The notes: a model not told the origin generated them from the letters alone. Positions 1 through 12,397 are shown, numbered from the stretch's first letter. The stretch: 64,000 bases of DNA from Centroberyx gerrardi (GCF_048128805.1 NC_135997.1:13079116-13143115), one strand, 5' to 3'. Made by a program: numbers and translations.

Positions 1-212
1 GACTAGAGAAGGAGATCCGAGACATTCATGTTCTTGGGGATCAAAGGAAATATTCCATCATTTAGGTATGAGGAGAAATTGGTCATACATTGTGCACTGT
101 ATAAGAGTTAAATCCTCTTACCTCTATCTCTCCTTAATAAGCATGACTAATAAGGGAATAGTCTATGCCTACTAGTCTACTAGTGTGCAGAGACATTTGT
201 GTCAGTCCATGG

Positions 213-1088
213 CAGTGTTGGGGTCGTTACTGGAAAAAAGTAATAAAATACACATAACTCTACTTATTACTCCCTGAGAAAAGTAATTAGTTACACGACT
301 CATTACATTACTTTTGCGTTACACTCTAAAAAGGATTGTGCTAGGCTTACTTGCGTTCATTGGGCCAATAAATATTGCAGACCTAAGCCCACATTACCAG
401 TCGAAGTATCTACATAGTGACAGAAACAAAACCTTTGTTTTAAGGTTTAATAACGATAGAGCCTACAGCATTAAATTCCAACTTTTTCTGCCTCGTTCAT
501 GCTCGCTCTACTATTGTGATATTTCCGACATGACTTGAAGGCAGGATAAGACTGAGGGGAATCTTTCGATAGATATCACGCCAGTAAAGAGGTTAAAGAG
601 GATAAAGAATGCAACAAATGCAAGTAACAACCTGTCTGTTAGATCAGTGGTTCTCAACATGGGGTCCGGGGACCACCAGGGGTCCTTGAGGGGGTGGTCC
701 CCAGCAAACTGATGAATTGTTAAACTTCAGCATTATTTCATAGAAGTTAATACAATTAGAGAATGTAGAAGAATGACAGTTTTGATCATAGTTTCACTGA
801 TATCTCTCTACCTACAATACAGATAGTCATGGAGTTCTGGACAAAATCATATCTAACAATAAAAATATTCTCAGTTTTGGGCCAGAGAGACAAAATCTCA
901 TCAAATGGGGGTCCGTGATGTGGACTAAATTAGGGTCCTTGACATGAAAAAGGTTGAAAATCACTGTGTTAGATCAGTAACTGTAGTGTGATTACTGGAA
1001 CTGGAACAGTAATGCCTTACTTTACTCCATTACAGGAAAAAGTAATGCAGTAACACATTACTTTGTAACACGTTACCCCCAATACGGG
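213..1088. mobile_element. Non-autonomous hAT-like element (outer copy)
   Basis: The left end begins CAGTGTTGGGG and the right end is its imperfect reverse complement (CCCCCAATACGG). The element is flanked by a perfect 8-bp direct repeat, GTCCATGG, at 205-212 and 1089-1096, the target duplication length of hAT transposons. Without the inner insertion it would be about 546 bp, far too short for a transposase. A 74-codon open frame at 314-538 lies inside and is not a gene. The exact right border is uncertain by 1 bp. Confidence 0.75.
645..966. mobile_element. Nested hAT (Charlie-like) MITE
   Basis: The terminal inverted repeats are CAGTGGTTCTCAA at the left and TTGAAAATCACTG at the right. Both sides carry the perfect 8-bp target duplication TGTTAGAT (637-644 and 967-974). 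The CAGTGGTTCTCAA start is a typical Charlie-type hAT terminus. It lies wholly within the element at 213-1088, so it inserted later. A diverged relative lies at 49053-49262. Confidence 0.85.
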
Positions 1089-2059
1089 GTCCATGGCCCC
1101 TGTTTCCTGGCTTTAGCGAGATCCAAGAGATAATATCTGATACGGTTTGTGCTGCTGCTACTGTAGCATGCAGCGTTCTGTCCTGACAAGCGAGCTTTCT
1201 GTCTCTGGCCTCGACCCAGCACTGACTGGCAGGTGACTAATACACCAGCTGGACTCTTTCAGGCCTGGCACCACTGTACCGACCCATCTGCCAACTGTGG
1301 GTGGCCACGCACTGCGTCGTGATTCATAATAATTGGGGTTTGCATTATTTCAAACGGTTTAAGTAAGTGTATTCGGCTGAAAGACTAGATGTTTAGTTCT
1401 CTTGGCTGACTTAATCGGGATGGGTCTCTTTGATGTGTTTAATAGAGAGCCGAGGGGCTAATCTTAAATGTTGGACAGTTAACGATTAACAAACTGTAAA
1501 ATATTAAAATAAGCCTGTCATTTTAACAATATTTCAATATTTTGAGATTTTTGGAATACGAGTGAGAAGGATAGAAGGTATAAATAGAAAAGGCTATAGA
1601 CTGTGCAACATCTTTGGCTCTGGCGCGGTGGAGTGAAGTCAGCCCTCGACACCGAGTGCAGTGTGTGGATGGTAGGAGATTTGATGTGAGTTTTCATGCC
1701 AGGGTGGAAAAATAGGTTTGGGGCGCTGTGGTTAAAAGTGTGCACCATTGTGGGGAGAGTAGATGTGTAGAATATGAACTTCTCTCCACCCCAAACTTTC
1801 CTTGTAAACTCCCCCCAAAAAAAGATGTATTGATGTGTAGCAGGTGCTCACTGCAATGAGATAATACACTGTGACAGTGTTTGAAGTAAATCCTCTTCCT
1901 TCACCCTGTCTGAAATAACAATGTAATTTTGTATCCAGTCCAGTCTGCTGTGTTAATACTACAGCAAATTTACCCTTATCAGCTCTAATACTCGGAGCCG
2001 GGGAAAGACAAGACAGGCTGCAATGCTATGCTGTTTGTGACTGTGATGGATTATGTGTT

Positions 2060-2125
2060 CAGAGAAAGAGAGGGAGAGAGAGAGAGAGAGAGAGAGACAA
2101 TGAGAGAGAGAGACAGAGACACAGA
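2060..2125. repeat. (GA)n microsatellite
   Basis: Imperfect GA tract interrupted by AA, GG and CA. It creates spurious Ser/Leu-rich open frames on the reverse strand. Confidence 0.95.
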
Positions 2126-2469
2126 GCAGTAAGTCCTTGGTTGACCTGTCAGGAGACACCAAAACGTCTGGTAGTCGGCAGCATATCTGGCACAGGATGC
2201 CTGGACTGTTTGTTGCTGTGTTGTTTGTTGATGTTCCTAGCAAGACAAACTTCAACAGACGAATTTCGTTAAAAGTCAAGTCATTGTAGTCAGTGGCACA
2301 ATAACATCAGCTGTAGTTCTACATTCTTCACTGCAAATCTTCATCTTAACAAGTCTTTTAGTCTACTATTGAGTCCTAAAATCGTTTTTTAAAATAAGTG
2401 AACAAAATCTGCCAATGGGGTTAGATGATTTCACTTGATTCCAATACAAATCAACTTGTCTATCTTAAA

Positions 2470-2575
2470 TCTATCTTAACCAGTGTTGGGGGTAACGTGT
2501 TACAAAGTAACGCGTTGGAGTAATCAGAGTACTTTTTTGTGGTAACGAGTAACCCCCAACACTGGTTAAGATAGA
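2470..2575. repeat. Foldback with 24-bp perfect arms
   Basis: Positions 2470-2493 and 2552-2575 are perfect reverse complements, with a 58-bp spacer. The inner part of each arm is CAGTGTTGGGGG, the terminus of the hAT-like element at 213-1088, but the palindrome continues outward for 11 bp (TCTATCTTAAC), where a transposon would have direct repeats. It looks like two element ends joined head to head, or an inverted duplication. Confidence 0.85.
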
Positions 2576-3266
2576 CTTTTTTTTTGCAGTCTTTTTGTAT
2601 CATTTATTGAAAGTCTTTTGTTTCATTTATAAACAGAAAACACTATTTATGCCATACTGAATTAACAATTATTAACAGTATAGCATGAGCAGATCTGAAG
2701 AAGAGAGAGGGACAGCAGTCTTGACTAAGGTGGAACAAGCTGCACTCCTGCAGTTGGAGCTATGGTCATATTTCCAGAGGGAGACGAGTGGAAGTTGTCC
2801 AGTAGCGTTAGAGCGCAGGGGGGGAGCGAGGATGTGCAGCTGAACCACGGTCCTGAATGATGCAGGGTGCCTTCCCTGTATCCTTGAAGTCCAGCACTGC
2901 AGTTGGGAGCTGGATGTAGGCGGCCGCTTGGAGCATGTGGAACGAGCAGAGCCGGGGGAAGTATTTTTCTTTGAGTGAGTTGTTTATCATACTCTCCATA
3001 ACCTAGAAGTCTTTCGTTGTGCATTGAATTACTGTCAGTAATGTCAGTAAATGAATTCAAGTCCATGGCTGCTCTTGCCTTCCACCTTGATGCATTAATC
3101 AACCGAGCCACGGAGGATAGGTTTATCTCAGTGCCAGCTCGTGCTTGACCTATACTGTACGCCTTGAGAATACTAAGGCTGCCGGGAAGCTCTCTTTTCA
3201 GAGCCGGAGTTCTTTTTCTTATTGTTTTCAATGGAAATGAGACACGGTTGTACGTTCCCAAGAGTG

Positions 3267-3793
3267 CTTAAAGGGGAATGCCGCCCATTTTCAGAAATAA
3301 AATGTCTTTCTTTCTCTGTTTCACTGCTACACTGTACGGTTGAGGATGGAAATGACATCGACCGCGAGAACAACAACAAACCGACTGTCAAAAGTTTAAG
3401 GCGGAGGGAGTTCAGTTTCACAGATTTCCAACTTCAGACATTGAAAGATGCAAAAAGGTGGGGTGAAAAAGTGAATATAAAAATAAATAAATGAACATTA
3501 CCTTGGTGGCGGCGAGACGTGCACGGCTGTCTGCCTCGGCACATACAGCATTGGATCTTCATGAGACATAATTGCTTTTTCTTTTGCAAAACAAATAGCA
3601 CTTACTGTAAGAACTATTTGCCTCAATTGTACACACTCAATTAATTTCTCACTTCGCTTTCAAATCTCAGGTTCATGTCTTACAGTAGATCACATAGATA
3701 GATAGATAGATAGATAGATGATTATAATACTCTCTGAAGGGTAGAGAAAGACATATTTTACGATTGAGAATGGGCGGCATTCCCCTTTAAAGC
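3267..3793. mobile_element. MITE with about 45-bp terminal inverted repeats
   Basis: The left end (TAAAGGGGAATGCCGCCCAT from 3269) reappears as its reverse complement ending near 3791. The match continues inward to a shared AATGTCTTTCT-like block, so the arms are about 45 bp with few mismatches. The interior has a (GATA)n tract near 3693-3720 and no transposase. The 90-codon open frame at 3222-3494 overlaps it and is treated as spurious. Confidence 0.8.
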
Positions 3794-4362
3794 TTAGTAT
3801 GTTTTCACCAAGCACTAGCTCACGATAAATCTTTCAGAAACAATAGCCATGACCAGAGCTTCCTAAATGCATCTATTTTGCGTTGTTAGCTAAAAAAAAG
3901 TGGACGGAGAGGGCTGGTGCAGCATCTCCACCATCACATCACAGCCGCTTCACAGTGGTGCGACTCCCCGCTGCATCCATTAACCTTTGCGGTGACAAGT
4001 CGGACCCAGGGCGTGTTCCTGGCCTGATCCGAGGGATGCGCTCATCTCTCTGGCCCGGCCGGGACACTCCTCTGTAAATACAATATTTCAAGTCTGATCC
4101 ATAAAGATAATGCTCTTCTGGTTAGAGCCTGGCATCATGTTCTAGTGCCCTCTGTCATTGCCCTCGTATTCCTCTACAGTGACCATTTATCACCGTCTCT
4201 ACAGCTATCTCCTACTGTATAGGTGCTCTAGACAGCTGCATACATACACATACACATGCGCTGACACACACACACACACACAGCCGTATGTATAGGCGAT
4301 GATTAAAAAAACACAACATGACTGTCTTTCTATGCAGTGACAGTCATTAGAATGCTTCAGTA

Positions 4363-4364
<2 letters not shown>

Positions 4365-4392
<28 letters not shown>
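4365..4392. repeat. (GT)n microsatellite
   Basis: Uninterrupted TG repeat; a shorter (CA)n tract lies nearby at about 4263-4281. Confidence 0.95.
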
Positions 4393-4395
<3 letters not shown>

Positions 4396-5308
4396 CTGCC
4401 TTTGTGTTACGGTGGACCTGACTTCCACTTGGCACGGTGAATTCGATACAAAGAGCCAAATACAAATACAATACAAACAAAGATACAAATAGTCTACTCG
4501 TTCTTTTCCGTCTGCTTTTATTCGAGCCCATTTGCTTCAGAATCACTACTTTATTTGCTATAATGTTTTCTCAGCAACTTTCTCTGAGAGTTCTTGACTG
4601 CACTGAACTCAATCTAGTGATTCCATTTATCAAATGAACGTGTACACCAAGGTATTTAGCAGGCAGAAAAGCTTTTTGTGGCACCAATAAAATGGCTGCA
4701 GTGTCTGTCAAATAATAGTCCGTAGTCACCAAGGCAACCCTGACGCATAAAGTTATGTAGGTAAGCTAAGATTTTTTATTCTGGAGTGAAGCAACCAAAC
4801 ACTGCCTGACTCTTTCACTAGACTTGCTTGAAAAGGCAATATGGGGTAATATAAAGAGTAGTGACCTGCATATTTTATGACAAGTTAGTCAAAGCTAGGC
4901 TAGTGACTCCTAGCAGTAGGATTGTAAGTGTGTGTGTGTGATTTACAATAACATTTCAGTGACATGCTGATGGCTGAAGACTTCCTGGGGATAAATCTCC
5001 CCGAGCACCGGGGCAGATCTGTTCACAGCTCTACACTGATGCCTGCTTATCAGACACACACACACTGTCCACTGTGCGGTCATGAGGGCAGCAGCTGCCC
5101 CTTTTAACTGCGGGCCTCCTGTGCCCTATCACACACACACACACACACACACCTAACTAACAATGCACAGCGACGGTACATTCACATCATACCCCAGGAC
5201 TTTCCATTAGGATGAGAGAGGACAGCAGGACAGCAGAGAAAGGGTTTATGAGGCCCTCTGTGTGACAATCCTGTGACCCTGACAAGCCGTAAATATTACT
5301 GTAGCAGA

Positions 5309-5321
5309 TGAGAGAGGGAGG

Positions 5322-5383
<62 letters not shown>
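5309..5383. repeat. (GA)n microsatellite
   Basis: About 75 bp of GA with early GGGA interruptions. Confidence 0.95.
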
Positions 5384-5388
<5 letters not shown>

Positions 5389-6362
5389 CACTGGCTGATT
5401 GAGACAGAGAAACAGACATCTGACTGATGCAGGAACAGAGATTGATAATCAAACAATACAACAACAACAAAAAATCAAAATTGTGTTTGTGTGTTTGTTT
5501 GGGAGTGCCATTTTTTATCGTTTATATAATTAAAAGTGGTTTAAAAGCGGTGAATCGGACCAGCACAGAGGCAGTGTGTTGGCTGCACCCAGCCCAGTTT
5601 TGCCCTCTGCTAGTTGAGCAGTTCTCATACAGACCTAAATGGACAAATTAATCCTCTAATTAGGAGTGAAATTAGCCCATTAGCAGCCTCAGTTCCTTGC
5701 TCTGTGGCCAGTGTTTCAGCAGGGATTGGTGTGTGTGTGTTGTGTGTGTCTGTGTCTGTGTGTGTGTGTGTGCGTGCACATGTGTGCATGTGTTTACACA
5801 CTGTATTTCAGAGCCTGGCTCAGCTATAAGTGGCATATCTTATTGCTTTGGGCCCCTGACTGCTGACCCCAGAGAACGCTGGATTCAGTGCCTCCTAATT
5901 TTAAATCACTTTTGAAGTCCGTCCCCCATTCCCTTGGTTATTTCCATGTATCCTCATCAAACCACATACTCTTTTTAATGTTTTATTTATGACTTCTAGG
6001 AAGTAATTTAACCTAGCCACAAAATTATAATTGTGCAATGTGGTGTTAGATTTAACACAAACAGGTACCAGTGAGGTACAAAGTACATTTTAGGGAATAT
6101 TTAAGAATCCTTCTGGGGTCACAAAAAGCTTGGCCTGTGTGGATATTTGTGAGCATGACAAGGGAATATCCTCTGCTCTCCACTCCCACCACCATCATGC
6201 CCTCTGAGGCTCAAATCTTTAATTCATGACTAGGTAATAGGAAACAAAGCACAATGATGAGAAACTGCAGCTTTTAGGCGTCAGTGTTTTGGTGGTCTTT
6301 TGATCATAATGGTCTCAGAGCGGATAATTTATAGTGTTGTTCATAAATATGCCGTGTGTTGT

Positions 6363-6391
6363 GGGGGGGGGGGGGGGGGGGGGGGGGGGGG
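6363..6391. repeat. Poly-G run of 29
   Basis: Twenty-nine consecutive G on the + strand. Such runs form G-quadruplexes and their length is unreliable in sequencing data. Confidence 0.95.
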
Positions 6392-7149
6392 TGACATGGG
6401 GCATAACGCAGTGCACATGTAAGAAGATTTTTTTGCCTCTGTATTTCCATTTTCTGTGTGCATGCGTGTTTATGTGTGTGTGTATAATGCAAAGATGATC
6501 ATTACTGCTGCTGTATTTTTTTGTTTTTACTTTTGGAACATTTAATGCTGGGTGTGTCTTGACGGGAAGTAAGTAAAGAAATTTTCCATCCTCCATCATT
6601 AGCAAATATCAGCTCCCCCAAGACGATAAGCCACACATCCACACATAAGACTGCAGAAACCACCGCCATCTGGTAGGGTGCATATATCACAACCAGCACA
6701 TGTGCTAACCACTTTAACACACACACACACACAAACTGAGATATCAGGCAAACAAACAAAGTTATTGTTTTTGTACAAATATGATAATCTAGAAGTTATT
6801 AATGCTGTTATTTATATGCCCATCATCTGTAAACAAGTTTTATATGTCAGGCTGATGAGCTGCATTTTGCCAGTTCCCAGAAAGAGCAAGATAATTGCCA
6901 GACAGGGAGAGAGTCCGGTCCCAGCCCTGATGAACACAGTGATCAAGCCGATGAATCTGTCCCTCTGGTCTCTTCTGTTGTTCTCAGTGTTGCCTGTGCT
7001 CATAGCCACTAGTTAAATATAAATTTTAGCTTTGAGCCTTGTGCAGATTTCATAATGCATGGGGCTCAAAATACAGACCTTTTACTTCATTCATTTATTC
7101 ATTCATTCATAACCGCCTGTTCCTGTGCTTAGGGCAGTCTGGAGGCTCA

Positions 7150-7235
7150 GTTCTGGGTCCGAATCCGGCCTGGGACCTTTGTTGCATGTCATCCTTCCTC
7201 TCTCTCCCAAATCCTTCCTGTCCCTCTTCAGTTTA
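7150..7235 (+). mobile_element. tRNA-like SINE fragment
   Basis: Contains a B-box-like GGTCCGAATCC followed by GGCCTGGGACCTTTGTTGC and a C/T-rich stretch. The same order (B box, GGCCTGG, TTGC, then a CCTCTC tract) recurs at 45855-46020 and in reverse at 45592-45712, marking one fish SINE family. Confidence 0.65.
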
Positions 7236-7664
7236 AATTAGCGTTAAAATGGTACAGTAAAACATAAAAATTATATGAAAGGCTCACGTTTAGCTGTCAC
7301 ATACTGTCACATACTGTCTCTCCCTGTGTTAAAAGCTTCATTTTAAAAGTAAAAGAATTCTTCAAACAAAGCAAGAAGGAGGTGCAAGCAGTTTTTTTTA
7401 TGAGAAAGTACCATAATCCAATTAAAGATTGAGGCCACTGTGTGGGGAAAATCTACTCTAAGCAAAAACGGTTCATCCGTGGCCAGTAGCTACAGCACTG
7501 AATACAGGTAGGTGCAAATCTAACCATTAAAATATATGATTTAGCATAATGACAGAATATTGTGTCCTGAAGCTATAACATGTGATGGAATAATGTAGCA
7601 ACTCATGGTGAATCCAACCCCAATCACCCATGATGTGAATTCACCCACATTATCTGTGACTTAC

Positions 7665-7667
<3 letters not shown>

Positions 7668-7698
<31 letters not shown>
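7668..7698. repeat. (CA)n microsatellite
   Basis: Uninterrupted AC repeat of about 31 bp. Confidence 0.95.
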
Positions 7699-7702
<4 letters not shown>

Positions 7703-8587
7703 TTAGAATGGAGAAAAACATTTCCCTATTTCTTATCCTGTTTAGTACCAAAATTGCTCTCAAAAAATAAACTCTCCCAAAGTTTCAAGTGCCACAGTAA
7801 TAGCACATACAATAATAATGAAAACATAGCTGCAGAGAAATGTAGGCATTCAGACCACAAGCGAAATGGTGCTGTACATTTCCCTTCATTTCCTGCTTTT
7901 CCCGGAGCTGTTCTCCAGTTATTGTTAACAACACAAATAGGCTCCGCTCTGCTCCCCTCTGCCTCCGTCACATTGATGCCAATCTCTTTCTATAGCAAAC
8001 AGTTAGAACTATGTGTGACATTGCAGTGATTGTGTTTTGCGCAAATAGAGGCATTACATGCAGGGTTCACCAGTTCATATTCCATAGTTGACTGAACACC
8101 TAGTGCTCTGTGGTCTCTTGTCAGGGACTTTAGCAGTAATTGTGGTTTGCACACAATCATGTCAGCCATATTTCACAGCTGAGTGAGTTGATACTGCAGC
8201 GTGACTGCTGCCACTGCCTCACAGCACCAACAGGCTCGGCTGGGCTGCGGAAAAATCACCCAGTGCGGGACGGCCGGGGAGGGAGACCACCTTGAGCAGA
8301 CTTCTGACTTTCCCTTTGCCTTCAGGAGGAAACACATGGAGCACAGTTATGAGGAATATGGCTGTCCTGGGATTCTCTGCTCCCTCTGTTATTAAGATGG
8401 CAAATGGGGAGGTGAAGTTTGGAGAGTAGCTTGTTTGCTGCTATTGACTGAAGGTGTGCCTAGGGAAGTGTGGGTGTGTTTGTGTGTGTGTGTGGATATG
8501 TTTGTGCTCATGAATGTGTGAGTTTGAGTGTGTGCATGCATGCGTTCGTGTCTGCATGCTGTTTTTTTGTGAGTGTATGGATGTTTG

Positions 8588-8632
8588 AATCAGCGTCCTG
8601 CCTCTATTGGGGATAGAGGCAGGATGCTGATT
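8588..8632. repeat. 20-bp stem, 5-nt loop hairpin
   Basis: Arms 8588-8607 and 8613-8632 pair throughout with a single G-T wobble, around the loop TGGGG. Outside the arms GGATG and CATCC can extend the stem after a 4-nt bulge. It sits just after a (GT)n-rich stretch. The loop is too small for a typical microRNA precursor, so an inverted duplication or element remnant is more likely. Confidence 0.85.
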
Positions 8633-10105
8633 CATCCATCCTCACAAAAAGGCGAAGGATACACAGGCGAATATCTCAGATGAACATGCAGTTAGTCCAA
8701 CACACCAGTTACATGATCAGCAACATCACCTTTCACTATGTCTTTATCATCAAAAGGAGGAAATGTGAGGCTTAAGGCCCTGAGAGTGAATGAACCAGAG
8801 CTCAGGTTGTTTTTTATTTGCCTTGAATTGATTGTTTGTGGTGATGAATAAAGGAGAGCTCCCTTGAGATTAATGTGCCAGCTGTGACTGGTAGTAAACA
8901 AAGTCATCCAACAAATCTACAAAGGGTTTCTCTTGAAGCCATTGATTCTTGCCAACTCATATATTCAAGTGACTTTTTCTTGAACTATTAGATGTCATGC
9001 ATATCATTGTAATGTGTATCTAAAGTGATATACCCACAAGTGTTTCTCACTAGTGTCCTATCATGTCAGAGTAGAAATCACACACTTGTTTAAAACTCCC
9101 TGACATAAGCTTTTACCTTCTTGTCAATGCAAAGCTCCCTCGCATCCTCTCTGTATGTGTTTTTTTCTCTCTATCCTTTATACCAATCTGCTGGATCCGG
9201 AGTGGGTGTAAAATAAATGATGGTGAATTTGAAGACGTCTGTTTACTGAGGATGTATCTAACGACCGTCCACTAATCGCTCCCAGAACGGCTCCATGAAA
9301 AAGCCCGAAGCAGCATTTGGCTGGCAGATGGCTGAACTTAGGAACACGGGCAGAATCTGCCACAATAAAACTCGGATGCCCTCCGGGGTCAGATGGAGAC
9401 GTACAAGGGACATATTCATGTGACATGGTGAAAGTGCAAGCGTTGGGATGCTTTGGCAAGTTGTCTCAGTGCTACATTCAAGTTTCAGGCTTCATCCAAT
9501 TAGTTTTATGGCAGAACCCAAGGCTCCATCCCAGTTCTCAGTAATACGTTCAGCACAGGCTTCTTTCCCTGAAATCAAAATTAACATCTCATCAGGGTCT
9601 TTTTTCAGAGGGCTTTAGACAACTTTTTTGTCATTTAAAAACTTTCAGTTTGCCTAGTGTAAAAGGAATTTTTGAGTAATATGTTTTGATGGTCTAAATA
9701 GTTAAATAAAATCCAAATTAAAATGCACTCACCCTCACTCACTCAATCACTCACTCACTCACTCAGATGCACGCACGCACGCACACACACACACAGTTTC
9801 ATCTGCTTATCCACAAGGGCTTCCTGTGTTTTTTTGATAGAGTGGTTACTATTCACCACTTTCTCCTACGGTGCATTAGTATAGCTCTATTAATTCAAAC
9901 TGACTCCAAATTGGAGCGAGGCAAGGGAGAGAAGACAGTGTGCAACATTTCAGGGGAACCATTTAGTGTATTAGAACGGTCTAAATGCTGCCACCGCTGC
10001 CTGCCATCCTGTGTAATTAGGGAGCTGTGAAGAGACTCTATTATGGCTTAGGGCTCTGGGTTTTTATAACACTGTCAGTACTACTATATGAGCACATGTA
10101 GACAC

Positions 10106-10264
10106 ACGGATGCACAACGCATGCACACACACACGCACACACACACACACACACACACACGGGATTCTTAATACATGCACATTCATCAAGAACATGGGAG
10201 CACCACACACAAAGCTGCAGGAATACTGACATACACAATTCCAGATCAGCCTCCATGTTTGCAT

Positions 10265-10298
<34 letters not shown>

Positions 10299-10302
10299 TG
10301 TG
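10106..10302. repeat. (CA)n then (GT)n microsatellites
   Basis: A CA tract (about 10106-10160) and a GT tract (about 10266-10302) lie about 105 bp apart and are complementary, so they could pair as inverted repeats. Confidence 0.9.
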
Positions 10303-10442
10303 TTGCCTCTGTCTCCCTCTTCCTCAGAGGCCTGTTATTCTCTGACTTGACCCAGATGGAGAGGCTTTAGTGGGAGGTGTAGCCTACTGCCGACTGAGAT
10401 GGGCCCCGCAGGACCACCTGTCAGGAGCTGCTAAAGGAAAAC

Positions 10443-10519
10443 AGAGAGAGAGAGAGAGAGAGAGGCAGTGTGTGTGTCAGACAGAGAGAGAGAGAGAGAG
10501 GGAGAGAGAGAGAGAGAGA
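10443..10519. repeat. (GA)n microsatellite, interrupted
   Basis: Three GA blocks separated by GGCAGTGTGTGTGTCAGAC and GG. Open frames through it read Arg-Glu repeats and are spurious. Confidence 0.95.
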
Positions 10520-11611
10520 ACAGGGCGAAGAAATGCGTGTACGTATGTGTGCATGTGCATGTCAGCTAAGGAAGACTGAGCGAGAGGTGGTGTTTCGGGG
10601 TGGAGGCGAGACGCACTTCTCCGACATCAGTGGAGAGGCAGGGTACAAAGAACAAATCTGCAGGAAATGTCGAGCCGCTTCAAACGGAAGGAAAGCACTC
10701 AAAAATAGCTTTGGGAGACGATTACTCCCATTCACTCGCTTTTTCCAGTTCTCTGTAGGATTTTAGATTAGATTTTGTTTCCTGTTCTTTTAAGTTGGTA
10801 GGGGACCAGGAGGAAGAGAAGCCCCTGAAACGAGGGTTAGTCTGATGTAAAATATTATGACATAGCATCTCATTGCAGCAGTACTATGGGGATATACACA
10901 CACACACAGTGTAAGAGAGAGTTCAACCAGAGCATCTTTTATTATTGAACTTTAGTGGTAACATAGTCCACTTGTAGATAAAAGCATGTTTCTGTCCTCT
11001 CAGGTCAGGAACACACTTCCAATAACACAAACAATCAAGACGGCTTCTTTGGACACGCTTGTCTCTGCTGTCACATGGGCTCTGGTCTCGTTCTCCAGGC
11101 TCCAGCACCTGTTGACAGAACAGGGACAGATGTAGGGGAATTAATGAGAATCAGGAGCCCTCCTTCACCTCTGTCTGTCTCCTGAACAATGCTCGACCTC
11201 GCCGCTTTCTTGCCACACTCATTGAGATCAAATTTTCTGTTTGTTTCAATCCTTGTTCTGTATATCGCAATTCTACACAAGCGATGTGCCAGTGCCATTA
11301 AAATGATGGATGCAACTCCCTTAACCAGCACACTCACCTCCCTACAGATAAACCTCCCTTTTTTACTCCAGCAAAAAGTGTGACTGGTGTATCAGACACT
11401 CGTTTACTACTGGTCCTATCACATTTTTAAATGTTTTAGGGAAATTACATCAGCTACCAGTGTGAGCTATGTTGACCTGGTGTAAATATCTGCAGGGATT
11501 TGACTGGGGTTTTGTCCAGTTGGCTTTGATGAGGACAGCAGACAAAACCAGCAGACAAACAGAGGTGGTGTTCGCTTAGAAAGAGGGAGACAATATGTTG
11601 AATGTGATACG

Positions 11612-12055
11612 AATGCTGCATTCATGTTATATGGGAAAAGGCATAAGAATGGGATGACATCTTGTTGCTACAACTTGGAAGCGTTCACATGTTTAACTCG
11701 TTGGAACGGCCACATTCAAAATATTTGTATTTATGAATTTAAAATCAACCATAAATGAAGTGCAGCAGTCATTACTCACTTTTTGTATGTATACGTGATT
11801 GTATTACTGTGACAATAACTGATCATTTTGATTTTTATTGTCTTAGACTGCCGAAATAGGTGGATTCCCTGCTATGTTTAGCACTTGTGTTGACAACACT
11901 TCTGCAATTAATGATGCCAAGTCGGAGGAATCAGAGACAGCAAAAAAGTCCCATTTATTCTACTTGTAATTACCACTAGGAGGTTGACGTGAACGTTTTT
12001 TCCCAGTCGGCGGGTCGTATTTACGGTAAATCCGATATGACATGAACGCAGCATT
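11612..12055. mobile_element. MITE with about 20-bp terminal inverted repeats
   Basis: The left end AATGCTGCATTCATGTTATA and the right end TATGACATGAACGCAGCATT are reverse complements with few mismatches. The interior (444 bp total) codes for nothing recognisable. A diverged piece with similar wording (GGCGTTCATGTGAAATGGGA) occurs near 42500. No clear target duplication was found. Confidence 0.65.
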
Positions 12056-12111
12056 AATTGATCCCCACAGGGAGATTCTCTCTTTGCTCGCTTCACTACA
12101 CAGGGAGGTCA

Positions 12112-12255
12112 GAGTGCAGGTTCAGCTGCAGTGCAGCACTCACAGAGCTGGTAGGGATTCAGTGTCTTGCTCAGGGACGGGACAGTTCAGCAGGGTGGAT
12201 GCTTGCCAACATGGAGGCTTGAACCTGGACACTCCTGTTGAAGGATGGCTAACCA
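12112..12255. mobile_element. Possible SINE remnant
   Basis: Wording such as GTGTCTTGCTCAGGGAC followed by CAGCAGGGTGGATGCTTGCC resembles a widespread fish tRNA-related SINE body. It is heavily diverged and has no clear ends. Confidence 0.4.
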
Positions 12256-12261
12256 CAAAGT

Positions 12262-12353
12262 GAGAGAGAGAGAGAGGGAGAGAGAGAGAGAGATAATTAT
12301 TTCCTTTTACACTAGGCAAACTGAAAGAGACAGAACAAAGAGAGAGATAATAC

Positions 12354-12395
<42 letters not shown>
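12262..12395. repeat. (GA)n and (GT)n microsatellites
   Basis: A GA tract (12262-12292) is followed 66 bp later by an uninterrupted GT tract (12359-12395). Confidence 0.95.

Positions 12396-12397
<2 letters not shown>

Noticed and set aside
314..538. 74-codon open frame as a transposase remnant
   Set aside because: Lies in a short non-autonomous element and shows no transposase motif.
2725..3261. 178-codon reverse open frame
   Set aside because: No family resemblance; composition and context are non-coding and its start overlaps a MITE end.
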